From contig NZ_JAGFPK010000001.1 of NCBI RefSeq assembly GCF_017599385.1, forward strand, positions 1,242,177-1,306,176: a DNA stretch of 64,000 bases. Reading direction: 5' to 3'. The position numbers and the translations under genes are program-made. Positions within the stretch are counted from its first letter, which is position 1. Each line of letters opens with the position of its first letter. Shown here one piece after another: positions 44,486 through 52,858 of the stretch. Source of the DNA: Ciceribacter sp. L1K22 (GTDB taxonomy: Bacteria; Pseudomonadota; Alphaproteobacteria; Rhizobiales; Rhizobiaceae). The notes under the pieces were generated by a model. It had not been told where the DNA came from, ran no database searches, and saw only the letters and a program-made list of their open reading frames with translations.

Positions 44486-44884
44486 ATGGAAATCAGAAGA
44501 GCGGGGTCGCAGCCTTCCGGCAAGGGACCGGCCGATTGGTTCACCGGCCAGGTGCGCCTCGACCCGCTGTTTGCCGCCGCCGCGCCGGCGCGCGTCGCCA
44601 TGGCGCAGGTCACCTTCGAACCCGGCGCCCGCACCGCCTGGCACACTCATCCGCTCGGCCAGACCCTGATCGTCACCTCCGGCCTCGGGCTCGTCCAACG
44701 CGAAGGCGGTCCCGTTGAGGAAATCCGGCCGGGCGATGTGATCTGGTTTCCGCCGGGCGAGAAACACTGGCACGGCGCCCCGGCCACGACCGCGATGACC
44801 CACATCGCCATCCAGGAGGCCCTGGACGGCAAGGCCGTCGACTGGCTCGAACACGTGACCGACCAACAATATTCCGGCGGCTGA
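44486..44884 (+). CDS. Cupin domain protein
   Basis: Protein of 132 residues with one cupin barrel. Metal ligand motifs are [23 protein letters not shown] and [17 protein letters not shown] (His-x-His and downstream His). This resembles (R)-mandelonitrile lyase-like or quercetinase-like cupins. GGGAG precedes the ATG. It is followed by an alcohol dehydrogenase gene after 75 bp, both divergent from a LysR gene. Confidence 0.9.
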   Translation: MEIRRAGSQPSGKGPADWFTGQVRLDPLFAAAAPARVAMAQVTFEPGARTAWHTHPLGQTLIVTSGLGLVQREGGPVEEIRPGDVIWFPPGEKHWHGAPATTAMTHIAIQEALDGKAVDWLEHVTDQQYSGG

Positions 44885-44959
44885 TCCGCCGCCGATCAGC
44901 TCCGTCAAAACGAAGCCGATCCTCCCCTATCGATAACCCCTAGCATTGGAGAGACCACC

Positions 44960-46012
44960 ATGTTGACCAGGGCCTTCGGCGCGCATGCCGCCGACAAACC
45001 ACTCGAAGCCATCGAGATCTTTCGCCGCGAACCCGGCGCCAACGACGTGCAGATCGAGATCGCCTATTGCGGCGTCTGCCATTCCGACCTCCACACCGTC
45101 CGCTCCGAATGGGCCGGCACGCTCTACCCTTGCGTTCCGGGCCACGAGATCGTCGGCCATGTGACGGCTGTCGGCTCCGCCGTCGATAAGTTCAAGGTCG
45201 GCGACACCGTCGGTGTCGGCTGCATGGTCGACAGCTGCCAGAGCTGCTACGCCTGCGACGACGGTCTCGAACAGTATTGCGAACACGGCTTCACCGGCAC
45301 CTATAATGGCAAGACCCCGGACGCGCCGGGCCACACGCTGGGCGGCTATTCGCAGTCGATCACCGTCCGCGACAAGTTCGTCGTCAAGGTGAGCCACCCG
45401 GCCGAAAAGCTCGCCGCCGTCGCCCCGCTGCTCTGCGCCGGCATCACGCTCTGGTCGCCGCTCAAGCACTGGAACACCGGCCCCGGCAAGACGGTCGGCA
45501 TCGTCGGCATCGGCGGTCTCGGCCACATGGGCGTGAAGCTCGCCCGGGCGCTCGGCGCCCACGTCGTCGCCTTCACCACCTCGGAGAGCAAGCGGCAGGA
45601 TGCGGTCGCGCTCGGCGCCCACGAGGTCGTTGTCTCGCGCAATGCCGAGGAGATGCAGGCCCACGCCAACTCTTTCGACCTGATCGTCGATACCGTCGCC
45701 GTCAGCCATGACCTCAACAGCTTCATCAATCTCCTGAAGCGCGACGGCACGCTGACGCTGGTGGGAGCGCCCGAACATCCGCACCCGTCACCGATGGTCT
45801 TCCCGCTGATCATGAAGCGCCGCTCGATCGCCGGCTCCACCATCGGCAGCATCGCCGAAACCCAGGAAATGCTGGATTTCTGCGCCGAACACGGCATCGT
45901 CTCGGAGATCGAGATGATCAAGGTGCAGGACATCGAGACCGCCTATGCCCGCATGCTGAAGAGCGACGTGAAGTACCGCTTCGTGATCGACTCCAAAACG
46001 CTGGCCGCCTAA
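44960..46012 (+). CDS. Zinc-dependent NAD(P) alcohol dehydrogenase
   Basis: MDR-family enzyme of 350 residues, similar to YahK/cinnamyl-alcohol-dehydrogenase-type aldehyde reductases. Catalytic zinc motif CGVCHSDLHTVR and GHEIVGHV; structural zinc motif CQSCYACDDGLEQYC; cofactor motif VGIGGLGHMGVKLA. GGAG before the ATG is clear. With the cupin and the LysR it forms a module likely induced by an aldehyde or electrophile. Confidence 0.95.
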   Translation: MLTRAFGAHAADKPLEAIEIFRREPGANDVQIEIAYCGVCHSDLHTVRSEWAGTLYPCVPGHEIVGHVTAVGSAVDKFKVGDTVGVGCMVDSCQSCYACDDGLEQYCEHGFTGTYNGKTPDAPGHTLGGYSQSITVRDKFVVKVSHPAEKLAAVAPLLCAGITLWSPLKHWNTGPGKTVGIVGIGGLGHMGVKLARALGAHVVAFTTSESKRQDAVALGAHEVVVSRNAEEMQAHANSFDLIVDTVAVSHDLNSFINLLKRDGTLTLVGAPEHPHPSPMVFPLIMKRRSIAGSTIGSIAETQEMLDFCAEHGIVSEIEMIKVQDIETAYARMLKSDVKYRFVIDSKTLAA

Positions 46013-46027
46013 GCTCCGCGATGAAGT

Positions 46028-46055
46028 CCCTTCTCCCCGGCAGCCGGGGGAAGGG
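46028..46055. repeat. GC-rich intergenic palindrome
   Basis: CCCTTCTCCCCGG, loop CAG, CCGGGGGAAGGG: a stem with one bulge just after the alcohol dehydrogenase gene. Related to the palindrome at 12096-12123. It may act as a transcript end or mRNA-stability element. Confidence 0.6.
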
Positions 46056-46174
46056 ATCTGGGACGATCGGGGATGCAATTCGCCCTCAAATCCCGGTTCC
46101 GGACCTGACTGCTCCTTGCTCTCGGCAAGAGACGCGCGCTAGGCTGCTTGCGTCCGTTTTCCGGGAAAGCCAAG

Positions 46175-46816
46175 ATGCTCCAACTCCACTACTTCCCCGA
46201 CAATGCCAGTCTCGCGCCTCATTTTCTGCTGGTCGAGACGGGTGTCGAATACTCGCTGGTCCTCGTCGACCGACAGTCGAATGCGCAGAAATCCGAGGAA
46301 TACCTGAAGCTCAATCCGGCCGGCCGAATTCCGACGCTGGTGCACGACGACCTCGTTTTGTTCGAGAGCCCTGCCATCTGCACCTATATCTGCGAGTTGG
46401 ACCCCGCCTCCCGCTTCATCCCGCCGCTCGGTCACCAGAGCCGGCCCCTCTTTTTCCAATGGCTCGCCTTCCTCAACAACACGCTCCAGGCGGAGTACAT
46501 GATGTGGCGATACGCGGAGAACCACACGACCGACCCGGGCGGCGTCCAGGGCATCAAGGCCGCCCAGGAACTGCGGTTGGAACGGTTCCTTGCGCTTCTC
46601 GACCAACAGCTGGGAAAGAACAGGTTCCTGCTCGGCGACGCCGTCAGCGGCTGCGACCACTTTCTGTTCATGCTGGCGATGTGGAGCGAGGAACTTTCAC
46701 GCCCACCCACGTCATTTGAAAACCTGCCGCGCTTCATGCGCGACATGGCGGCGCGACCTGCCGTCCAGCAGGTCTGCGCGATTGAGGAGATCGGACTGGA
46801 GCGGTACCTCGGCTGA
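46175..46816 (+). CDS. Glutathione S-transferase family protein
   Basis: Protein of 213 residues. The N-terminal thioredoxin-like domain starts MLQLHYFPDNASLAPHFLLVETGVEY and holds NPAGRIPTLVHDDLVLFESPAICTYI, where the Ser and Pro bind glutathione. The all-helical C-terminal domain follows (LRLERFLALLDQQLGKNRFLLGDAVSGCDHFLFMLAMW). A TTG upstream at 46148 is less likely. It is monocistronic. Confidence 0.92.
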   Translation: MLQLHYFPDNASLAPHFLLVETGVEYSLVLVDRQSNAQKSEEYLKLNPAGRIPTLVHDDLVLFESPAICTYICELDPASRFIPPLGHQSRPLFFQWLAFLNNTLQAEYMMWRYAENHTTDPGGVQGIKAAQELRLERFLALLDQQLGKNRFLLGDAVSGCDHFLFMLAMWSEELSRPPTSFENLPRFMRDMAARPAVQQVCAIEEIGLERYLG

Positions 46817-46920
46817 GGGCGGGAGACGAAAACCGCATGGTTCCGGCTGCTTGATAAGGCCGCAATTGGCTGGCACGCCTCACCAGCCCCGGACCTCATG
46901 AACAGCAAACAGATTGCCAC

Positions 46921-47563
46921 GTGCCCATGTCCGCCATGCGAAAGACGAGAACGACAAATCTGCCGGCTCCCTATCTGAAGCGCCTCTCGGTGAAGGACGA
47001 TGCGAGCCTCGGCGGGCAGTATCCGTTCGACCTGCCATGGCTGAATATGGATTTCACTCTCGATTTCCAGACACCCGTGACCATCATCGTGGGCGAGAAC
47101 GGTACCGGCAAATCCACCCTGATCGAGGCCGTGGCCGCCTTGTGTGGCTATGACGAGGCCGGCGGCGGCAAGGGCTATAGGCCGGTCGACCATTCCCGCG
47201 CCGTCGACCGCAGCGGCGCCCTTCTTGCGGGCGTCCTCAGGGCGGCCTGGCTGCCAAAGGTCACCGCCGGCTGGTTCTTCCGCGCCGAATCCTTCTTCTC
47301 GGTGGCGCGCTACCTCGATGAGGCTGCAAGGGACGCGTTCGCCGCGCCGCCGGATTTCCTGTCAGCAATCGGCGAGCGCCCAGATCATTATGGCCACGCA
47401 TTCTCCGATCCTGATGGCCGTTCCAGGTGCGCGCCTCATGGAAATCACCCGCGCCGGCCTCGCGGAAACATCGCTGCGCGAAACGCCGCATTTCAGGCTC
47501 TACAAGGATTTCACGGCCGATCCGGACGACTTCGTTGAGCGGGCCTTGCGCGAGGAGATATGA
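46921..47563 (+). pseudogene. AAA/ABC-type ATPase, internally deleted and frameshifted
   Basis: The first frame has the N-terminus of a RecF-like AAA ATPase: YPFDLPWLNMDFTLDFQTPVTIIVGENGTGKSTLIEAVA with its Walker A, and continues to FFSVARYLDEAARDAFAAPPDFLS near 47365. The end of the same protein reappears in another frame from 47381: QIIMATHSPILMAVPGARLMEITRAGL to the stop at 47563. The signature motif and Walker B (FIFDEPESALSP-type) between them are missing. A deletion of roughly 50-60 codons with a frame change explains both parts, so the gene is dead. Related proteins are intact in other rhizobia as I recall. Confidence 0.8.
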
Positions 47564-47576
47564 GGGCGGGGCTGAC

Positions 47577-47972
47577 TCACTTCCGCTCCACCGCCTCAAC
47601 GTCCCCGCCCACCGCCTTCCACGCCGAAAACCCGCCCTCGACATGGCTGACTTTCTCAAGCCCCATGTCCTCGGCCGTCTTCGCCGCCAGCGCCGAGCGC
47701 CAGCCGGAGGCGCAGAAGAAGACGAAGCGTTTGTCTTCCTGGAAAACCGGCTTGGCATAGGGACTGTCAGGATCGATCCAGAATTCCAGCATGCCGCGCG
47801 GGCAGGAGAAGGCGCCGGGGATGGTGCCCTCGCGCTCGCGTTCGCGCGGATCGCGCAGGTCGACGAACACCACGTCGCCTGCGTCCGCAAGGGACCGCGC
47901 CTCGCCGGCCGGCACCGCGGTCACCTGGGCATTCGCCTCCGCCAGCAGCTCCTTGTAGCCCTTCTTCAGCAT
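47577..47972 (-). CDS. Rhodanese-like sulfurtransferase
   Basis: Single-domain rhodanese of 131 residues. The catalytic loop CASGWRS (Cys87) and VVFVDLRDPREREREGTIPGAFSCPRG are typical of thiosulfate:cyanide sulfurtransferase-type domains. GGGAGG precedes the ATG. It lies 32 bp behind a DUF1127 gene and is probably expressed with it. A role in sulfur transfer or cyanide detoxification is possible. Confidence 0.92.
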   Translation of the reverse strand: MLKKGYKELLAEANAQVTAVPAGEARSLADAGDVVFVDLRDPREREREGTIPGAFSCPRGMLEFWIDPDSPYAKPVFQEDKRFVFFCASGWRSALAAKTAEDMGLEKVSHVEGGFSAWKAVGGDVEAVERK

Positions 47973-48004
47973 GGTTTTCCTCCCACGTTGCTCCTGTCGC
48001 CAGA

Positions 48005-48199
48005 CTAGAGTGCCGGATGGCGCGGCTCAAGCCGTTCCCTGAAGGAGAGGGTGCCGTCCGTCTTCGGGTCGCGATCAAGGCCGGCATCGCGCAGGAGATG
48101 ATCGTTGGCGCGCGCCCGGATCAGGCGCAACTGGTCGCGGCCGTCCTTCGCCGCCGACCAGTCACGTACAACCGTTGCCAGATGGCGAAACCACGTCAT
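48005..48199 (-). CDS. DUF1127 small basic protein
   Basis: Protein of 64 residues. LRLIRARANDHLLRDAGLDRD resembles the DUF1127 (YjiS-like) motif. Small arginine-rich DUF1127 proteins influence RNA turnover and phosphate or carbon metabolism in alphaproteobacteria. It is divergent from a LysR gene and precedes the rhodanese gene. Confidence 0.7.
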   Translation of the reverse strand: MTWFRHLATVVRDWSAAKDGRDQLRLIRARANDHLLRDAGLDRDPKTDGTLSFRERLEPRHPAL

Positions 48200-48303
48200 G
48201 ACCCGACTCCTCGACCTGTTTGGCCTCATGATCGCCGCCGCTGGACATTCCACAAACGAATAGTGATTATGCCTGTCATCAGGAAATCCGATTGCGAGGC
48301 CGG

Positions 48304-49179
48304 ATGTCACCGCCGCTTGAAAGCGATCTGCTGCGCACCTTTCTCATCGTCGCCGAAAGCGGTAACGTCACCCATGCAGCAATTCAGCTCGGCCGCACCC
48401 AGTCGGCCGTCAGCATGCAGGTCAAGCGGCTGGAGGAACTGGCGGACGCGCCGCTGTTCGAGCGCGGTCCCCGCGGTGTCCGGCTGACGGGGGAGGGCGA
48501 GCGGCTTTTGCCCTTCGCGCGTCGTATTGTCGGTCTCGTCGATGAAACCACGGCCGCCATGCGGGTGGCGCCGCTCGATGGCCCGGTCCGGGTCGGCATT
48601 CCGCCTGAGTACAGCGAGACCATCCTGCCGGCCGCACTCGCCGCCTTTTCCGAGCGTCATCCGGCGACCGAGGTCACGGTGTTCTGCGGCTATTCTGCCC
48701 AGCAGGCGGCGGCCTTGACGAATGACGAGATCGATCTCGCCGTGGTCTTCGACAGCGCCAACAATGCTTCGGGCGAGGTCCTGGCGATCGATCCGACCGT
48801 CTGGGTGACATCGGAGCTGCACGACCGTCATACCCTGCGGCCGGTGCCGATCGGCGTCTACTGGAATTCCGACTGGTGCCGGGAATTTGCCATCCGCTCG
48901 CTCGAGCAGCATGCCATTCCCTACCGCATCGCGTTTACCTGCGACACGGCCGGCGGCCTGCGCTCGGCTGTCGCGGCCGGCCTTGCCATCGCCCCGCTTG
49001 CTCGCAGCCACATCCCGCCCGGCTGCCGCGCGCTGACTGCAACGGACGGCTTCCCGCCGGTCGATTCCTCCCGCGTCGTGCTCAAACGCAGCCGCCACCG
49101 CTCGTCGGCGACGATCGAGGGGCTGGCGGCGATGATCCGAGAGGCATTCTATCCCCTTTCGCGCATCCAGCTGGCGTGA
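48304..49179 (+). CDS. LysR family transcriptional regulator
   Basis: Regulator of 291 residues with helix-turn-helix LLRTFLIVAESGNVTHAAIQLGRTQSAVSMQVKRLEELADAPLF. The effector domain has VRVGIPPEYSETILPAALAAFSERHPATEVTVFCG. A TTG four codons upstream is an alternative start. It is divergent from the DUF1127/rhodanese pair, which it probably controls. Confidence 0.92.
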   Translation: MSPPLESDLLRTFLIVAESGNVTHAAIQLGRTQSAVSMQVKRLEELADAPLFERGPRGVRLTGEGERLLPFARRIVGLVDETTAAMRVAPLDGPVRVGIPPEYSETILPAALAAFSERHPATEVTVFCGYSAQQAAALTNDEIDLAVVFDSANNASGEVLAIDPTVWVTSELHDRHTLRPVPIGVYWNSDWCREFAIRSLEQHAIPYRIAFTCDTAGGLRSAVAAGLAIAPLARSHIPPGCRALTATDGFPPVDSSRVVLKRSRHRSSATIEGLAAMIREAFYPLSRIQLA

Positions 49180-49221
49180 TCCGCCCCGGCTGAGGCACGG
49201 CCACTATCATCGGGCGCCTAC

Positions 49222-49276
49222 ATGTTTCGGAACATCGGGACGGATTACGTATCCGCGATCGGAACCTTTTTGTTCC
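49222..49276. promoter_or_regulatory. Two inverted repeats upstream of the BCCT gene
   Basis: ATGTT-TCGG-AACAT at 49222-49235 and GGAAC-N6-GTTCC at 49261-49276 share GGAAC/GTTCC cores and lie 90-140 bp upstream of the transporter start. They may bind one regulator. Confidence 0.4.
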
Positions 49277-49363
49277 ATCCGAATTTGCAATTTCATGTTT
49301 CCGCTGCAATAAAGCCGCCGTTACGTCGCAATTGAGATAGGATGACGCAAAAAGGAGATCCGT

Positions 49364-51037
49364 GTGACATTGAACACGACCGTGAACGATACCGTCAGGG
49401 AGCCGCAGGTCGATGACGTCGAAGCTGTGCCGGCGCCGGAGGGGCCGACCGAGATCATCGACACCGACTATGAAATCGGCCAGGACAACATCAACTACCG
49501 TCGTCGTTTTGTCTTCGAACTCGACATCCACAACATCGTCTTCAGCGTTTCGGCGCTGACGATCATCGCATTCACCCTGCTGACGCTGATGTTCCAGACG
49601 ACGCTTGATCCGTTCTTCGTCGGGCTGCGCGATACGCTGACAGCCAATCTCGACTGGTTCTTCCTGCTCGCGGGCAATGTCTTTCTGCTTCTGTGCGTGG
49701 CGCTGATCGTCCTGCCGCTCGGCCGTATTCGGCTCGGCGGCCCCGATGCGCGGCCGGATTATGGCTATCTCTCCTGGTTCTCGATGCTCTTTGCCGCCGG
49801 CATGGGCATCGGCCTGATGTTTTACGGCGTGTCCGAGCCGCTGGGCCACTACACCTCGGCCTTCGGCGGGCCGGTGATCGAGAACGGCGTTCGCACCGAC
49901 TGGGCGCCGCTCGATGGTGCAGCCGGCGACGCGGAGGGCGCACGCCGACTGGCGATGGCCGCCACCATCTTCCACTGGGCGCTGCATCCCTGGGCGATCT
50001 ATGCGGTCGTTGCCCTGTCGCTGGCGCTCTTCGCCTACAACAAAGGCCTGCCACTGACGCTTCGCTCGATCTTCTATCCGCTTCTGGGCGAGCGCGTCTG
50101 GGGCTGGCCGGGCCACATCATCGACATCCTCGCCGTCTTCGCGACCATCTTCGGCCTGTCGACCTCGCTCGGCATCGGCGCCGAGCAGGCCTCCGCCGGT
50201 CTCGACTTTCTGTTCGGCATTGCCTCGTCGACCGGCGAGATGATCTTCCTGATCATGATCATCACAGGCATCGCCACCGCCTCGGTCATCGCCGGCATGG
50301 ATAGCGGCGTCAAAAGACTCTCGGAGATCAACATGGGTCTCGCGCTCCTGCTGCTGCTGTTCGTGATCTTCTTCGGTCCGACCATGCAGATCGCCTCCGG
50401 CTTCTTCCTCAACCTCTCGGCCTATGTCCAGCATCTGCCGGCACTGTCGAACCCGTTCGGCCGCACCGACGACAACTTCCGCCAGGGCTGGACCGCCTTC
50501 TACTGGGCCTGGTGGATCAGCTGGTCGCCGTTCGTCGGCATGTTCATTGCCCGCGTCAGCCGTGGCCGCACCGTGCGCGAGTTCTTGGTGGCCGTCCTGC
50601 TGATCCCGTCGCTCGTCTCCGTCCTCTGGATGACCGCGCTTGGCGGCACCGCCATCAGCCAGGTGGTCACAGATGGCCTGACCTCCGTTCAGGACGCGGC
50701 GCTTGAAATCCAGCTCTTCGAAATGCTGGCGCACCTGCCGCTCACCTGGCTCACCTCGCTCGTCGGCATCGTTCTGGTGATCGTCTTCTTCGTCACCTCG
50801 TCGGATTCGGGTTCGCTGGTGATCGACACGATCTCCGCCGGCGGCAAGGTCAATGCCCCTGTGCCCCAGCGCGTTTTCTGGGCCACGTTCGAGGGTCTCG
50901 TCGCGATCGCGCTCCTGCTCGGCGGCGGGCTTGCCGCGCTGCAAGCCATGGCCGTCTCCACCGGCCTGCCATTCGCCCTCGTCCTGCTCGGCGCGGCGGT
51001 GGCCCTCGTCATGGGGTTGCGCGCCGAACCGCGCTGA
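49364..51037 (+). CDS. BCCT family betaine/carnitine/choline transporter
   Basis: Secondary transporter of 557 residues with 12 helices for trimethylammonium compounds such as glycine betaine, usually with Na+ or H+. The family motif region is visible: WALHPWAIYAVVALSLALFAYNKGLP, YWAWWISWSPFVGMFIARVSRGRTVREFL, and GMGIGLMFYGVSEPLGHY. A short C-terminal tail suggests an uptake role without strong osmotic regulation. The start is GTG at 49364 after AAAGGAG. It is monocistronic. Confidence 0.95.
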   Translation: MTLNTTVNDTVREPQVDDVEAVPAPEGPTEIIDTDYEIGQDNINYRRRFVFELDIHNIVFSVSALTIIAFTLLTLMFQTTLDPFFVGLRDTLTANLDWFFLLAGNVFLLLCVALIVLPLGRIRLGGPDARPDYGYLSWFSMLFAAGMGIGLMFYGVSEPLGHYTSAFGGPVIENGVRTDWAPLDGAAGDAEGARRLAMAATIFHWALHPWAIYAVVALSLALFAYNKGLPLTLRSIFYPLLGERVWGWPGHIIDILAVFATIFGLSTSLGIGAEQASAGLDFLFGIASSTGEMIFLIMIITGIATASVIAGMDSGVKRLSEINMGLALLLLLFVIFFGPTMQIASGFFLNLSAYVQHLPALSNPFGRTDDNFRQGWTAFYWAWWISWSPFVGMFIARVSRGRTVREFLVAVLLIPSLVSVLWMTALGGTAISQVVTDGLTSVQDAALEIQLFEMLAHLPLTWLTSLVGIVLVIVFFVTSSDSGSLVIDTISAGGKVNAPVPQRVFWATFEGLVAIALLLGGGLAALQAMAVSTGLPFALVLLGAAVALVMGLRAEPR

Positions 51038-51076
51038 CAAAATCCGCCGTCGGGCGTGAGGTGGAATTGACCAACG

Positions 51077-51100
51077 GCGGCAGCCGTGCGCGGCTGCCGC
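51077..51100. terminator. Strong hairpin after the BCCT gene
   Basis: GCGGCAGCCG pairs with CGGCTGCCGC around TGCG, a 10-bp stem 40 bp after the stop. No T-tract follows, so it may be a transcript-stability or factor-dependent end. The gap between the BCCT stop and the sigma-factor stop holds no gene. Confidence 0.5.
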
Positions 51101-51262
51101 TAAGCCGCCCGCCAGCGCCTTTTCGACCGGGGTTCAGGCAGGGAATCGAATGTCGCTGCCTGGCCCCGCGGCGGAAACGAACCAGCAAGAATTGTTGCCG
51201 TCCTTGCCGCCTGGGCGTCTGTCGCCAAACCGGATGGCCCATTCCATACCTTTGGCGCCTTG

Positions 51263-52489
51263 TCACGAAGACAGCAAAAGCGCTTTCCGGCGCGCCAGAA
51301 ACGTGCGCGTGGCCGGATCGGGGCTCAACGTGATCGCCTGATCGTAGGCGGCGCGGGCGTTCGCCTGGTCTCCAACAACCGCCAGGAGGTGGGCGCGCAC
51401 CGCCCACCAAGGCTGATACTGGCGTGCTTGGGCGGTCTCGGCATCGTCAAGTATCGCAAGGCCCGCCGCCGGTTCCCCGCACTCGCCAAGGGCAGCGGCG
51501 AGGCCGGTTAAGGCTCCCGTCGTCGGGTACAAGGCCACCAGCCCCCGATAGAGTGCGGCGATTGCCTGCCAATCCGTCGTGAGGCCATGGCGCCTGGCGA
51601 CATGTGCGGCAGCGATCGCGGCTTCGATCTGATAGCGCCCGAGGCTGGCCTCGCTTGCGGCGAGCCGGAGCGCCATGTCGGCGTCATCGAGCAGGCGAGC
51701 GTCCCACAAACACATGTCCTGCTTGTCTAGCGGGACAAGGCAGCCCTCCGCATCCACCCGCGCGGGTCTGCGGGCCTGGGTGTGGAGCATGAGCGCGAAA
51801 AGCGCCTGCGCCTCGGCTTCGCGGGGCATCTGGGCGGCGACGAGACTCCCGAGCCAGATTGCCTCGCGTGCCAGGGAGGAGGATTTGGCGTCCCCTGCGC
51901 CCTCGCCATCGGTACCCACGGTAAAGGCAACATAGATTGCATCCAGCACATGGCTCAGCCGTGGCGCGAGGTCAGCACCCTCGGGAATCGAAAAACCGAT
52001 CCGCGCCGCTTCGATTTTAGCGCGGGCCCGCGTCAGCCGCTGGCCCAGTGTCCCCGGCGGTATCAGGAAGGCGCCGGCCATGCGTCGCGCATCAAGCCCG
52101 AGCACGAGTTGTAGCATCAACGGCGTGCGCATCCGCGCATCGATGGAGGGGTGGGCGCAGACGAACATCAGGTTCAGCGTGCGGTCTGGGGTGACGGCCT
52201 GTCCCATATCGGCGCGTTCCTCTTCCAGGATAGCAAGGGTGTCGGCCGCCCGCGCCGCACGCGCTGACCTGCGGGCGGTATCGGCCGCGCGATTGCGCGC
52301 GGTTGCCACAAGCCAGCCCTCGGGATTGTCGGGGACGCCCCGAAGTGGCCAGACTTCCAGCGCGCGCAGCACCGCATCCGAGAGGGCGTCCATGGCGTCG
52401 GTCACACCGCCTGTCCGGGCGGCGAGGATGGCGACGAGCCTGCCATGAGACAGGCGCGCCACCTTCTCGATCTGTTCGGCCGTGTTCAC
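51263..52489 (-). CDS. ECF42-type sigma factor with TPR-like C-terminus
   Basis: Extracytoplasmic-function sigma factor of 408 residues. Region 2 (VARLSHGRLVAILAARTGGVTDAMDALSDAVLRALEVWPLRGVPDNPEGWLVATARNRAADTARR) and region 4 lie in the first 180 residues. The C-terminal 200 residues are a TPR-like helical array (AHVARRHGLTTDWQAIAALYRGLVALYPTTGALTGLAAAL). This is the ECF42 plan, which works without an anti-sigma factor and is encoded with YCII/DGPF proteins. It starts with GTG overlapping the stop of the upstream gene. Confidence 0.92.
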   Translation of the reverse strand: MNTAEQIEKVARLSHGRLVAILAARTGGVTDAMDALSDAVLRALEVWPLRGVPDNPEGWLVATARNRAADTARRSARAARAADTLAILEEERADMGQAVTPDRTLNLMFVCAHPSIDARMRTPLMLQLVLGLDARRMAGAFLIPPGTLGQRLTRARAKIEAARIGFSIPEGADLAPRLSHVLDAIYVAFTVGTDGEGAGDAKSSSLAREAIWLGSLVAAQMPREAEAQALFALMLHTQARRPARVDAEGCLVPLDKQDMCLWDARLLDDADMALRLAASEASLGRYQIEAAIAAAHVARRHGLTTDWQAIAALYRGLVALYPTTGALTGLAAALGECGEPAAGLAILDDAETAQARQYQPWWAVRAHLLAVVGDQANARAAYDQAITLSPDPATRTFLARRKALLLSS

Positions 52490-52842
52490 GCAGCCCCGCG
52501 CGTCACAACAGGACGCACCTCTACCGCTCCGGAGGACGCGGCGGGGTTCAACGCCGCCCAGTGCAGCGCAGCGTCCAGGTCGGGCACCTCGATGAGGTAG
52601 TAGCCACCGAATTGTTCCTTGCTGGCGGCATAGGGGCCGTCTTGGATGTCGCGTGCTTCGCCGCGTACACGCAGAGTGGTTGCCGTGTGCGGCGGGTGCA
52701 GGGCGTTTCCGCCAACGAACACACCAGCCTCCATGAGGGCACGGGTATAGGCACCCCAGACCTCGCCTTCTGCAGCGGCGGCGACCGCAGCGGCATCGGC
52801 ATACTCCGAGGGCGGGGTATAGTTGAGGATCATGTACTGCAT
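52486..52842 (-). CDS. YCII-related (DGPF) protein
   Basis: Protein of 118 residues with MQYMILNYTPP start, LMEAGVFVGGNALHPPHTATTLRVRGEARDIQDGPYAASKEQFGGYYLIEVPDLDAALHWAALNP, which holds the DGPF-type motif (DGPYA). AAGGAG precedes the ATG. It is the standard partner and target of ECF42 sigma factors, and it is transcribed just before the sigma gene (4-bp overlap). Confidence 0.93.
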   Translation of the reverse strand: MQYMILNYTPPSEYADAAAVAAAAEGEVWGAYTRALMEAGVFVGGNALHPPHTATTLRVRGEARDIQDGPYAASKEQFGGYYLIEVPDLDAALHWAALNPAASSGAVEVRPVVTRGAA

Positions 52843-52858
52843 GGTTACGATCTCCTTC

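Noticed and set aside
46921..47563. Intact AAA ATPase or defence gene
   Set aside because: Walker B and signature segments are missing and the C-terminus is in another frame, so it cannot make a functional ATPase as sequenced.
49082..51040. Long open frame (652 codons) on the minus strand opposite the BCCT transporter
   Set aside because: The product is rich in Arg, Asp, Gln and His, has no domain or signal, and mirrors the codon bias of the transporter gene. It is a shadow.
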